A stretch of 7,798 nt of DNA from Omnitrophica WOR_2 bacterium RIFCSPHIGHO2_02_FULL_67_20 (GCA_001805695.1 MHGT01000021.1:1-7798); one strand, 5' to 3'. Positions 1-6,013 are shown, counted from the first letter of the stretch. Made by a program: numbers and translations. The notes: a model not told the origin generated them from the letters alone.

Positions 1-520
1 GGATCAGCCCGCACGCCGCCACGACAATCGCGTCATAGCGTCCCTCGTCCAGCTTGCGCAACCGCGTGTCCACGTTGCCCCGAATCTCCAGCAGCTCGAG
101 GTCCGGCCGGAGGCGGCGTAGCTGGCTCTGCCGGCGCAGGCTCGAGGTGCCGATGCGGGCTCCCTTCGGTAGCTGCTCAAGCGACTCACCTGAGCGGGAC
201 ACGAGCGCGTCGCGCGGCTCTTCGCGCTCCAAGACCGCCGCAAGGTACAGGCCGGCCGGGGTCTCGAGCGGCAGGTCCTTCATGCTGTGGACCGCCACAT
301 CAATGCGCCCGCCGGCCAACGCGGATTCCAGCTCCTTGACGAACATCCCCTCGCCGCTCATCGCCGTGAGCGGCACATCCGGGTGCTGGTCCGCCTGCGC
401 CTTGATCGTCTCCAGGCGGAACGCGCGGCCGGGGAACCGTTCTTCAAGCCTGGCCTGGACGATCTGCGCCTGGCACATGGCTAGGGAGCTGCCTCGCGTG
501 CCTATGACGAAGGGCTGCAT
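1..520 (-). CDS. hemC: Porphobilinogen deaminase (hydroxymethylbilane synthase), 3'-truncated by window edge
   Basis: It polymerises four porphobilinogens to hydroxymethylbilane in the cytosol, two steps after the semialdehyde product of GluTR has been converted to ALA. Reading from the ATG at 520, 173 residues are visible, all typical: VIGTRGSSLAMCQAQIV (5-21), SGEGMFVKELE (55-65), DVAVHSMKDLP (74-84) with catalytic Asp82, ARIGTSSLRRQSQLRRL (121-137) and EIRGNVDTRLRKLDEGRYD (145-163). The usual length is about 300-310, so roughly 130 residues, including the cysteine that holds the dipyrromethane cofactor, lie beyond the window. The ATG is inside the heptamer repeat and overlaps the end of hemA by 19 nt; family proteins begin just before the GTRGS block, so no other start is plausible. 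No Shine-Dalgarno is visible, which suggests translation coupled to hemA. Confidence 0.96.
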   Translation of the reverse strand, partial: MQPFVIGTRGSSLAMCQAQIVQARLEERFPGRAFRLETIKAQADQHPDVPLTAMSGEGMFVKELESALAGGRIDVAVHSMKDLPLETPAGLYLAAVLEREEPRDALVSRSGESLEQLPKGARIGTSSLRRQSQLRRLRPDLELLEIRGNVDTRLRKLDEGRYDAIVVAACGLI

Positions 521-1560
521 TCGACATTCGACATTCGAAATTCCTCGCGCCACCAACTCAGAAACCCATCCACCTTCTGATTGATGATGTCCTCGGATTC
601 GCCCAGCGCCCGCTGCCGCTCATGGTGGCACTGATGGACCAGGGCTTGCAGGTCATCCACGTTAAAGAGGTACACGTTCTCCAGCCCGCCGGACGACGGC
701 TCGACATTGCGCGGCACGCCGAGGTCCACGATGCACAGCGGACGGTGATGGCGCTGCCGCATCGCCAGCACCAGCTCCTCGCGGCGCAAGAGGAAGACCG
801 GCGCACTGGCGGAGGTGATCGCAATATCCGCTTCGAGGAGCTGGGCGGGGAGTGCGGCTGCCGGCACCGGGGTCGCGCGGTACGCGGCGGCGAGATCCGC
901 GGAGCGCTCGAGCGTACGGCTCATCACCCGCAGCTCGCCCGCACCCCGCTCGGCCAAGCGCTTGAGGGTCAGCTCGCCGATCTTGCCGGCACCGATGAGC
1001 AGGACCACGGCGCGCGAGAGGTCGCCGAAGATCTTCTCCGCCAGCTGGACCGCGACGGTGCCCACCGAGGTGCAGCCGCGGCCGATGCCGGTCCGACTGC
1101 GGACGGTTTTGCCGGTGTTGAGCGCGCGCTGGAAGAGACCGTTGAGGAGCTTCCCCGTGGCACCCGCCGCCTGCGCCGCTTCGTAGGCGTCCTTCACCTG
1201 GCGGAGGATCTCGGCCTCGCCCAGGACCATAGAGTCAAGGCCGCTGGCGACCGAAAAGAGGTGGCGCACCACGCGCTGCGGCTCCGCGTAGCTATAGAGG
1301 CGCGGCGAGAGGCCCGAGAGCTCGATGTCCGCGTGCCGGCTGAGAAATCGGTGGAGGCGCTCCAGGGTGCCGTCCAGCGCCGGCGCGCCGGCGTAGATCT
1401 CCACGCGGTTGCAGGTTGAGAGGATCGCCGCCTCGCGCAGCCCCACCTCCTCCCGCAGGCGGCTGAACGCCTGCGGAAGATCCTCGCGGCGGAAGGCGAA
1501 CCGTTCGCGGAACTCGAGGGGCGCCGAGCGATAGTTCAATCCGATTAAGACAATATGCAT
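502..1560 (-). CDS. hemA: Glutamyl-tRNA reductase lacking the C-terminal dimerisation domain
   Basis: First enzyme of the C5 pathway: it reduces glutamyl-tRNA(Glu) with NADPH to glutamate-1-semialdehyde, the precursor of all tetrapyrroles. The catalytic domain begins MHIVLIGLNYRSAPLEFRER and carries the nucleophile Cys50 in ILSTCNRVEIYA. HLFSVASGLDSMVLGEAEILRQVKDAY (100-126), KTVRSRTGIGRGCTSVGTVAVQLAEKIFG (151-179), the NADP-binding IGAGKIGEL (189-197) and VDLGVPRNVEP (278-288) follow in normal order. The protein is 352 residues instead of about 420-450: the family's long spinal helix begins (NVDDLQALVHQ to VDGFLSWWREE) but the helical dimerisation domain after it is missing. Residues 340-352 are encoded by a TCGAATG repeat. 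The catalytic core looks intact. No Shine-Dalgarno precedes the ATG, only the hairpin repeat. The end overlaps hemC by 19 nt. Confidence 0.96.
   Translation of the reverse strand: MHIVLIGLNYRSAPLEFRERFAFRREDLPQAFSRLREEVGLREAAILSTCNRVEIYAGAPALDGTLERLHRFLSRHADIELSGLSPRLYSYAEPQRVVRHLFSVASGLDSMVLGEAEILRQVKDAYEAAQAAGATGKLLNGLFQRALNTGKTVRSRTGIGRGCTSVGTVAVQLAEKIFGDLSRAVVLLIGAGKIGELTLKRLAERGAGELRVMSRTLERSADLAAAYRATPVPAAALPAQLLEADIAITSASAPVFLLRREELVLAMRQRHHRPLCIVDLGVPRNVEPSSGGLENVYLFNVDDLQALVHQCHHERQRALGESEDIINQKVDGFLSWWREEFRMSNVECSPSS
518..544. repeat. Three perfect TCGAATG heptamers at the hemA/hemC junction
   Basis: On the plus strand cattcga is repeated exactly at 518-524, 525-531 and 532-538, followed by aattcc. 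On the coding strand this reads GGAATT then TCGAATG three times; the last ATG is the likely hemC start. The array encodes the final 13-residue region of HemA in another frame. A change in copy number would shift the hemA frame, because 7 is not a multiple of 3. Confidence 0.92.
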
Positions 1561-1566
1561 AGCATA

Positions 1567-1644
1567 GATAAATCAGATGAGAAGGGCTGATAAAGCAGAT
1601 AACGCATTCATCTGATTTATCTCCCTTCGTTTATCTGCTTTATC
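1567..1644. repeat. Long imperfect hairpin of four related 14-bp units between hemX and hemA
   Basis: Four related 14-mers occur as GATAAATCAGATGA (1567-1580), GATAAAGCAGATAA (1589-1602), TCATCTGATTTATC (1608-1621) and TTATCTGCTTTATC (1631-1644). The first two are near-identical direct copies, the last two their reverse complements, and the spacers GAAGGG (1581-1586) and CCCTTC (1623-1628) also pair. The whole folds into one stem of about 34 pairs with a 5-nt loop (1603-1607), two mismatches, two wobble-type positions and small bulges. It fills nearly the whole 89-nt gap, 5 nt after the hemX stop and 6 nt before the hemA ATG, and is AT-rich in a GC-rich region. It has no U-tract, so it may act in mRNA processing or stability rather than termination. 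Confidence 0.9.
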
Positions 1645-1649
1645 CTCCC

Positions 1650-2093
1650 TCAAATGAACGGGTGGAGTGACGGCACCAGGTGCCCCGCACCCACAAAGGT
1701 GAACAGGACCAGGCTGAAGCCGGCGACCGAGAGCAATGCGACCCGGCGGCCTCGGAGCGTAGCGCGCTGACGCAGCACCCACAGCGCGAGGTAGCCGGCC
1801 CAGAGCAGGACCGTCAGATACTCCTTAGGATCGCCGGTCCACCACCGGCCGCGCAGGAGTGCCGACTCAACGAAGCCGCTCGTGGCGCCGATCGTCAGCA
1901 ACCCGAATCCGGCGCTGATCGCCAGAAAGTTCACGCGGTCGAGCGATTCGAGCGACGGCAGTCGGCGGAACAAGACCCCCATGGTCTTGCGCTTGAGCTG
2001 CCGCTCCTGGATGAGGAACAGCACCCCGGCGATGAACGCCAGCAGGAACGCCGCGTAACTCAGCAGCGAGCACCATGTGTGCAGCGTGATCAT
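1650..2093 (-). CDS. Half-length HemX/CcsA-type cytochrome c assembly membrane protein
   Basis: A 147-residue integral membrane protein with four likely helices at about residues 7-28, 54-76, 92-108 and 117-139. It matches the C-terminal half of the HemX/CcsA family: HTWCSLLSYAAFLLAFIAGV with the family's conserved His at position 5, FRRLPSLESLDRVN linking the first two helices, and GRWWTGDPKEY (82-92), a variant of the WWxWDPKE tryptophan-rich haem-handling motif. Typical members have about 270 residues and eight helices, so the first half is missing. The ATG overlaps the upstream stop (ATGA) and the frame upstream of it encodes only Arg/Pro/Gly-rich, non-hydrophobic sequence, so no hidden N-terminal half exists next to it. 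HemX beside hemA is known to affect GluTR levels in Bacillus; here the role is inferred from position: haem handling or control of GluTR. No Shine-Dalgarno is visible. Confidence 0.85.
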   Translation of the reverse strand: MITLHTWCSLLSYAAFLLAFIAGVLFLIQERQLKRKTMGVLFRRLPSLESLDRVNFLAISAGFGLLTIGATSGFVESALLRGRWWTGDPKEYLTVLLWAGYLALWVLRQRATLRGRRVALLSVAGFSLVLFTFVGAGHLVPSLHPFI

Positions 2094-2851
2094 GAGTATT
2101 GGCGTCGCGGGTGACGCGGAGCCGGGGCCCTCACCCGCCCGGAGCCGACGACGGCGATAGTCCGGCGCGGCGAGGACGGGTGGGGTGGCGCAGCGGCAGG
2201 ACCCGCGACGCCATTGCTCTGCGACAGCAACTTCAGCGCCTCGCGCCGCGCCGCCCGTGGCCGTCCGGCGCGCATGAGCGCCAGGACGCGGCCGCGCACG
2301 AGCCGATCGAAGTACCGCTTCCGGTCGCCGTAGTTCGGCATCGCGCGCTTGGCCGCGCCGCGCAGCGAGCGCAGCAGGTCGAGCATCGGCGCATAGGCAT
2401 CAAGAATCCGGCCGACGTCATCTCGCACCAGCTTGGCCAGCGAGGGGCTGCCGCCGCCGGTGCTCACCGCCGCGGTCAAGGCGCCGCGGCGAACGATCGC
2501 GGGCGCGATGAAGGTGCACAACGGCGTCTGGTCCACGACGTTCGCGAACAGCCGCCGCTTCAGCGCCGTCCGGTACACCAGGCCGTTCACCGCCGGGTCA
2601 TCCGTCGCCGCATAGGCAAGCCATGCGCCCGCGAGGTCGCCGGGTTTGAAGCGGCGCGTGAGGACCCGGAGGCGGTGCCGCCGCGCGTACGCGGCGAGTC
2701 GTCGCGTGACCGTCGGGCTGACGAGCGTGATGTCCGCGCCGTAGGAGAGCAGCGTCGTCACTTTGCGCTGGGCGACCAGGCCGCCCCCAATGACCACGCA
2801 GCGCCGGCCGTTGAGGTCGGCGAAGACCGGATAGTAGGCCTTGGAGAGCAT
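2090..2851 (-). CDS. Precorrin-2 dehydrogenase / sirohydrochlorin ferrochelatase-type protein (Met8/SirC/CysG N-terminal family)
   Basis: A 253-residue protein that oxidises precorrin-2 to sirohydrochlorin with NAD, on the way to siroheme or cobalamin. It starts MLSKAYYPVFADLNGRRCVV and has the dinucleotide-binding GGGLVAQRK (22-30), VSPTVT, ATDDPAVN (82-89), NVVDQTPLCTFIAPAIVRRG (104-123) and the family block AVSTGGGSPSLAKLVRDDVG (128-147). The uroporphyrinogen-III methyltransferase domain of CysG is absent, so methylation must come from another gene. The core ends near residue 212; the last 40 residues (from about NGVAGPAAAP) are Pro/Arg-rich, low-complexity and not typical of the family. 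The ATG was chosen because longer in-frame extensions run through panB in another frame and because TGATG coupling places it exactly at the panB stop. The stop overlaps the next gene as ATGA. Ferrochelatase activity cannot be judged from sequence. Confidence 0.93.
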   Translation of the reverse strand: MLSKAYYPVFADLNGRRCVVIGGGLVAQRKVTTLLSYGADITLVSPTVTRRLAAYARRHRLRVLTRRFKPGDLAGAWLAYAATDDPAVNGLVYRTALKRRLFANVVDQTPLCTFIAPAIVRRGALTAAVSTGGGSPSLAKLVRDDVGRILDAYAPMLDLLRSLRGAAKRAMPNYGDRKRYFDRLVRGRVLALMRAGRPRAARREALKLLSQSNGVAGPAAAPPHPSSPRRTIAVVGSGRVRAPAPRHPRRQYS

Positions 2852-3696
2852 CAGGCTGCCAGCTTCGCTTTGAACTTCGCCAATTCCTCGGCGGCCATCG
2901 TGACCGTCTGCGCCGGACCTGGAAAAATCCCTGAGCGGACGTCGCTCACGTACGCCGCGGTGGCTTCGCGGATGGCGATCCCCACATTCGCGTAGCGCTT
3001 GATGAATTTCGGGGTGAACCGATCGAAGAGGCCGATCAGGTCGTACGTCACCACGACCTGGCCGTCGCAGTGCGGGCCCGACCCGATGCCGATCGTCGGA
3101 ATCGCGAGGCGGCGGCTGATCTCCGCCGCCAGGGCGTCCGGCACGCACTCCAGCACGATGGACCAGCAGCCGGCGTCCTCCAGGCTGCGCGCCTGCTCGA
3201 GGATGCGGGCCGCGGACTCCGCGGTCGTCCCCCGCATGCCAAAGCCTCCCTCCCCCGCCGCCGTCTGGGGGGTTAAGCCCACATGGCCCATGACGGGAAT
3301 CCCGGCGCGCACGATGCCCCGCACGGTCTCCTCGATGCCCGGCCGCCACTCGACCTTCACCCCGTTGCAGCCAGCCTCCTCGGTGAAGCGCTTCGCGTGC
3401 ACCACCGCCTCCTCCGGCGGAGCCTGGAGGGCCGCCAGCGGCATGTCGCCGATCAAGAGCGCCCGCACGACGCCCCGGCGGGCCGCCTTGGTGTGATGGA
3501 TCATCTCGTCCATCGTCACCGGCGCCGTGGTGTCATAGCCGAGCACCACCATCCCCAGCGAGTCGCCGACCAGGACCAGGTCGACCCCGGCCGCGTCCAC
3601 CAGCTTGGCGATGGGATGGTCGTAGGCGGTGAGCATCGCGAGCTTCGGTCCCCGGCGCTTGCGGTCGCGCAGCTCGTCGATGGTCACCGGGCTCAT
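2851..3696 (-). CDS. panB: 3-methyl-2-oxobutanoate hydroxymethyltransferase
   Basis: First committed enzyme of pantothenate synthesis: it transfers a hydroxymethyl group from 5,10-methylene-tetrahydrofolate to alpha-ketoisovalerate, giving ketopantoate, in the cytosol. The 281-residue length is normal for the family (about 260-280). Visible motifs include MLTAYDHPIAKLVDAAG, VGDSLGMVVLGYDTT with Mg ligand Asp45, IGDMP with Asp84, VKVEW with Lys114 and Glu116, MGHVGLTPQ, VLECVP with the general-base Glu183, and IGIGSGPHCDGQV. The start at MSPVTI is backed by the Shine-Dalgarno, and family proteins begin close to this point; the frame stays open upstream but only as a shadow of the previous gene. 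Its TGA overlaps the next ATG by one base (TGATG), so the siroheme gene is probably cotranslated. No panC or panD is visible nearby. It shares the one-carbon donor made by the glycine cleavage system encoded upstream. Confidence 0.97.
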   Translation of the reverse strand: MSPVTIDELRDRKRRGPKLAMLTAYDHPIAKLVDAAGVDLVLVGDSLGMVVLGYDTTAPVTMDEMIHHTKAARRGVVRALLIGDMPLAALQAPPEEAVVHAKRFTEEAGCNGVKVEWRPGIEETVRGIVRAGIPVMGHVGLTPQTAAGEGGFGMRGTTAESAARILEQARSLEDAGCWSIVLECVPDALAAEISRRLAIPTIGIGSGPHCDGQVVVTYDLIGLFDRFTPKFIKRYANVGIAIREATAAYVSDVRSGIFPGPAQTVTMAAEELAKFKAKLAA

Positions 3697-3705
3697 GGCT
3701 GATTG

Positions 3706-3711
3706 CTCCCT
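3706..3711 (-). promoter_or_regulatory. Shine-Dalgarno of panB
   Basis: AGGGAG on the minus strand, 9 nt before the ATG at 3696, in the 31-nt gap after the methionine synthase stop. It favours this start over in-frame upstream codons, which lie inside the preceding gene. Confidence 0.7.
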
Positions 3712-3727
3712 GACGCGCGCGGCCGGC

Positions 3728-4744
3728 TCAGCGCGACGCCACCGCCCGCCGGCGCGGCGCTCGCGGGCCGCGGGACGCCCCGTTGATGAGGCTGTCCCGG
3801 ACCTCGCGGGCGGCTTCGACCACCACCCGCAGCTTGTCGATGGCTTCCTGCGGCGTCCGCGTCTTGAGGCCGCAGTCCGGGTCCACGTAGATCTGCTCGG
3901 GCTTGAAGACCCGCAGCGCCTTCCTGAGGTTGGCGACCACCTCGTCCCGGGACTCGATGCGATGGCTGTGGACGTCCACAACGCCCAGGCCGATCTCCTT
4001 CGTGAATCGCTTGCCCCTGAAGAACTCAAGCAGTTCGAAATTGCGGTTGGCGAACTCGAGGTCGATTTGGTCCACCGGCAGCTTCGCCAGTTTCGGTCCG
4101 ATCGTCTCGAAATCGCCGTAGCAGATGTGCGTGAGCGTTTTCGCCCTGACCCCCTTCGTCACGATGCCCAGCGCCTCGATGGCGAGGTCCATCTCTTCCG
4201 GACGCGTGGAGATGGCGGGCTCGTCCACCTGGATGTACTGCGCGCCCGCCCGCTCCAGGTCCTTGACCTCCTCCCGGATCACCTTGGCGATGGCCAGTGT
4301 GGCCGCCCGGCGCGAGGGGTAATACTCATTGAACGACCAGTCCATGATCGTGTAGGGGCCGGTGAGCATGCCCTTGACCGGGCGGGTGGTGAGCGACTGG
4401 GCGAAGGTCCACCAGTCCACCGTGATCGGCCTGGGGCGGGTGATTTTGTTCATGATGATGGGCTTGCGGTAGTACCGGTTGCCGTACGAGCGCACCAGCT
4501 CGTCGCCCTGCTTGAACCCGCCCAGGTGCTCGGCGAAGTAGGCGACCATGTCCCCGCGGTACTGCTCGCCGTCCACGATGATATCGATGCCCAAATCCTC
4601 CTGGATCTTGACCCACTCGCGCGTCGAGCGCTCCTCGAGCGCGCGCAGCCCGGCGGCATCCAGCTCCCCGCGGCGCAGCTGCGCCCTGGCCTGTATGAGG
4701 TAGTCGGGCTTCGGCAGGCTGCCGACCGATGTCGTCAATAGCAT
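3728..4744 (-). CDS. Cobalamin-independent methionine synthase catalytic barrel (MetE C-terminal-like, stand-alone)
   Basis: A 338-residue protein matching the C-terminal catalytic half of MetE, which methylates homocysteine to methionine. All four zinc/catalytic ligands can be placed: His206 and Cys208 in THICYGDF, Glu230 in DLEFAN, and Cys291 in VDPDCGLKTR. VGSLPK (7-12) and the DGEQYRGDMVAYFAEHLGGF block (58-77) match the homocysteine-binding region, and QVDEPA (172-177) carries the conserved Asp174. KGMLTGPYTIMDWSF (124-138) corresponds to the MetE KGMLTGPVTILCWSF segment with its folate-stacking Trp. The family's full-length enzyme is about 750 residues; here the N-terminal half is a separate gene just upstream, 22 nt away. 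The methyl donor could be methyl-tetrahydrofolate or, as in reported core-MetE enzymes, a methyl-corrinoid; the sequence alone does not decide. The last 15 residues are basic and not conserved. Confidence 0.92.
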   Translation of the reverse strand: MLLTTSVGSLPKPDYLIQARAQLRRGELDAAGLRALEERSTREWVKIQEDLGIDIIVDGEQYRGDMVAYFAEHLGGFKQGDELVRSYGNRYYRKPIIMNKITRPRPITVDWWTFAQSLTTRPVKGMLTGPYTIMDWSFNEYYPSRRAATLAIAKVIREEVKDLERAGAQYIQVDEPAISTRPEEMDLAIEALGIVTKGVRAKTLTHICYGDFETIGPKLAKLPVDQIDLEFANRNFELLEFFRGKRFTKEIGLGVVDVHSHRIESRDEVVANLRKALRVFKPEQIYVDPDCGLKTRTPQEAIDKLRVVVEAAREVRDSLINGASRGPRAPRRRAVASR

Positions 4745-4751
4745 CGAAACA

Positions 4752-4759
4752 ACCTCCTT
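4752..4759 (-). promoter_or_regulatory. Strong Shine-Dalgarno of the catalytic MetE gene
   Basis: AAGGAGGT on the minus strand, 7 nt before the ATG at 4744, is a full match to the 16S anti-Shine-Dalgarno core. It is the best ribosome binding site in the window, fixes the start, and lies in the 22-nt gap after the preceding stop, arguing for a deliberately separate gene rather than a broken metE. Confidence 0.88.
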
Positions 4760-4766
4760 GGTATCG

Positions 4767-5741
4767 TCACTTCTTTCCGTTGCGAAATGAACGCGCCGCT
4801 TCGACGAGCCGCTTCACCTTGGCCAGCGCCTGGGTGTGCGGCAGGAACTCCAGCCCGCAGTTCGGGTTCACGTAGAGGCCGCCGCGCGGGGCGAGTTTCC
4901 TGACCGCCCGGAAGATGGCGTGCAGCTCCGCGACGCTCTCCAGCTTCGTGTTGCGGGCGTCCAGGCAGCCCACCGCCAGCTCCTTGGTGATCTTCGTCCG
5001 CTTCAGGACGTTCAGCATCTTGGGGTCCGACACGACGTCCACCCCGATGACGTCCACCGCCGAGCGCATCAGCGCGTTCAAGGCGCCGTCGAGCGTCCCG
5101 AAGTAGGTGGAGACGGCGGTCTTGGTGCCGACGTCGCGGGCGGCGATGTTCAGCGCCTCGACCGCGAGCTTGGTGTCGGTGTTGCCGAACCCGATCGCCG
5201 GCTCATCGAACTGGACGAGCGGCGCACCCGCCTGCGCGAGCGCTTTGGCTTCCTGGTTGAGGATCTCCGCCATCTTGAGCACGAAGGGCCGCAGCTTCCT
5301 ATAGCAGCGGTCCTCGCTGACGATCCCAAAGGTGTACGGGCCCGGAAGCACCGCCTTCACCGGCTTGGCGGCGGTCCGCTTCGCGAACCGGTATTGCTCG
5401 GCCAGGATCGGACCCTTCCACACCGGCCCCTTGTGCAGAATCGGACGGCGGTACAACACATTGTTATTGAACCACCGGTTCAGCGCCCCGATCTCGAAGC
5501 CCTCAAGCCCGCGGGCGATCGGACTGACCAGATCGTCCCATCGGATTTGTCCGTCGGTCACAAGGTCGATCCCGGCCTGCTCCTGCTCGCGGATGACCGC
5601 CTTCGTGATTTCGCGGCACGTCTCCTCGAGCTGGGCATCCGTCACCTCTTTCCGTTGCCACCGGGTCATCGCCCCGATCAGCTTCGTCGAGTAGCCCCCC
5701 TCGGCGACCTTTGGGTAACTCCCTACGACCGTCGTAATCAT
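4767..5741 (-). CDS. MetE N-terminal-barrel-like protein (non-zinc half of a split methionine synthase)
   Basis: A 324-residue single (beta/alpha)8-barrel protein of the cobalamin-independent methionine synthase superfamily. It begins MITTVVGSYPK and has QEQAGIDLVTDGQIRWDD (53-70), NRWFNNNVLYRRP (88-100), KPVKAVLPGPYTF (126-138) and QFDEPAIGFG (177-186). At the position where catalytic MetE has His-x-Cys it has Ser-Thr-Tyr-Phe (211-214); the Glu ligand position is Asp235; only the last Cys (C295, in NPNCGL) remains. The STYFG...VDVV stretch, WFNNN and the ARN of GCLDARN recall the N-terminal, zinc-free barrel of full-length MetE (LTTYFEG, WFNTN, GLINGRN in E. coli). It therefore probably partners the catalytic barrel encoded next, as in archaea with MetE-N and MetE-C on separate genes. 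An alternative is an independent methyltransferase with altered chemistry. The start is supported by GGAGG 7 nt upstream. Confidence 0.85.
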   Translation of the reverse strand: MITTVVGSYPKVAEGGYSTKLIGAMTRWQRKEVTDAQLEETCREITKAVIREQEQAGIDLVTDGQIRWDDLVSPIARGLEGFEIGALNRWFNNNVLYRRPILHKGPVWKGPILAEQYRFAKRTAAKPVKAVLPGPYTFGIVSEDRCYRKLRPFVLKMAEILNQEAKALAQAGAPLVQFDEPAIGFGNTDTKLAVEALNIAARDVGTKTAVSTYFGTLDGALNALMRSAVDVIGVDVVSDPKMLNVLKRTKITKELAVGCLDARNTKLESVAELHAIFRAVRKLAPRGGLYVNPNCGLEFLPHTQALAKVKRLVEAARSFRNGKK

Positions 5742-5902
5742 CGCTTCTCCTCCCCGAGCCCCGAGCGTTGCTTCGACTCCTCTTTTTTCTCAAAACAGCT
5801 TTGGCAGTTGAAGAGCGCTCTCGCCAGGCTCCGGTTGTAGCCATGAGCGATGACCACCCGCATGACGATCGGACTCTCCTGCTTGCACGTGTCACATTTC
5901 AT
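5738..5902 (-). CDS. Small zinc-ribbon-like protein with two CxxC motifs
   Basis: A 54-residue ORF starting MKCDTCKQES and ending GLGEEKR. Cys3/Cys6 and Cys33/Cys36 form two CxxC knuckles 26 residues apart, a spacing that suits a single four-cysteine zinc ribbon. The middle (IVMRVVIAHGYNRSLARALF) is compact and slightly basic; the C-terminal 17 residues are charged and probably disordered. There is no signal peptide or membrane segment. Its TGA overlaps the ATG of the next gene as ATGA, and the Shine-Dalgarno of that gene (GGAGG) lies within its last codons, so it appears translationally coupled to the MetE-like pair. The start is the first in-frame ATG and sits 4 nt from a repeat hairpin with no visible Shine-Dalgarno. 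Function is not known to me; it could be a small structural or regulatory zinc protein. Coding status is supported by the cysteine pattern and the overlap. Confidence 0.72.
   Translation of the reverse strand: MKCDTCKQESPIVMRVVIAHGYNRSLARALFNCQSCFEKKEESKQRSGLGEEKR
5747..5753 (-). promoter_or_regulatory. Shine-Dalgarno of the MetE-N-like gene
   Basis: On the minus strand GGAGGAG ends 5 nt before the ATG at 5741 (its GGAGG core ends 7 nt before it). It lies inside the last codons of the small zinc-binding protein and supports the chosen start and translational coupling. Confidence 0.8.
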
Positions 5903-5906
5903 GAAG

Positions 5907-6013
5907 ATGATTCCGCAGATTACTAAAAGCGATTACGCAGATAGAACCGTAGACTGTTTGATTCGTTCGTTCGCTTTATCAGCGTAATCGTCTTTCAAAA
6001 TCTGTGTAATCAT
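5907..6013. repeat. Imperfect inverted repeat, two 36-bp arms of GATTACnCAGAT-type units
   Basis: Arms at 5907-5942 and 5978-6013 are reverse complements at 28 of 36 positions, around a 35-nt spacer (5943-5977) that includes a short GAAC tandem. Each arm holds two copies of a unit close to GATTACGCAGAT, about 9 nt apart. The right half encodes the last 26 residues of the lipoyl-family protein and its stop; the left half fills the short gap before the zinc-binding protein, ending 4 nt before its ATG at 5902. The region is clearly richer in AT than its surroundings. It could fold in RNA, but there is no following U-tract, so it is not a classical terminator. Confidence 0.85.

Noticed and set aside
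1567..1644. Rho-independent terminator between hemX and hemA
   Set aside because: The stem is strong but AT-rich, much longer than usual, and is followed by the hemA start, not by a U-tract.
2090..3349. A 419-residue version of the precorrin-2 dehydrogenase starting at 3349
   Set aside because: The extra N-terminal part overlaps panB in another frame and has no family similarity; the ATG at 2851 with TGATG coupling gives the normal N-terminus.
2851..4029. A 392-residue version of PanB starting at 4029
   Set aside because: The extension is a shadow of the methionine synthase gene; the start at 3696 has a Shine-Dalgarno and matches family length.
3728..5741. A single metE gene broken by a frameshift or stop
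   Set aside because: Each barrel has a proper start, stop and its own Shine-Dalgarno, the gap is a clean 22 nt, and each begins with its own barrel-start motif (VGSYPK, VGSLPK).
2099..5840. Long plus-strand open frames (for example 2099-2995, 3629-4741 and 4836-5840)
   Set aside because: They mirror convincing minus-strand genes, are rich in Arg, Pro, Ala and His, and show no family motif; they are expected by-products of high GC.
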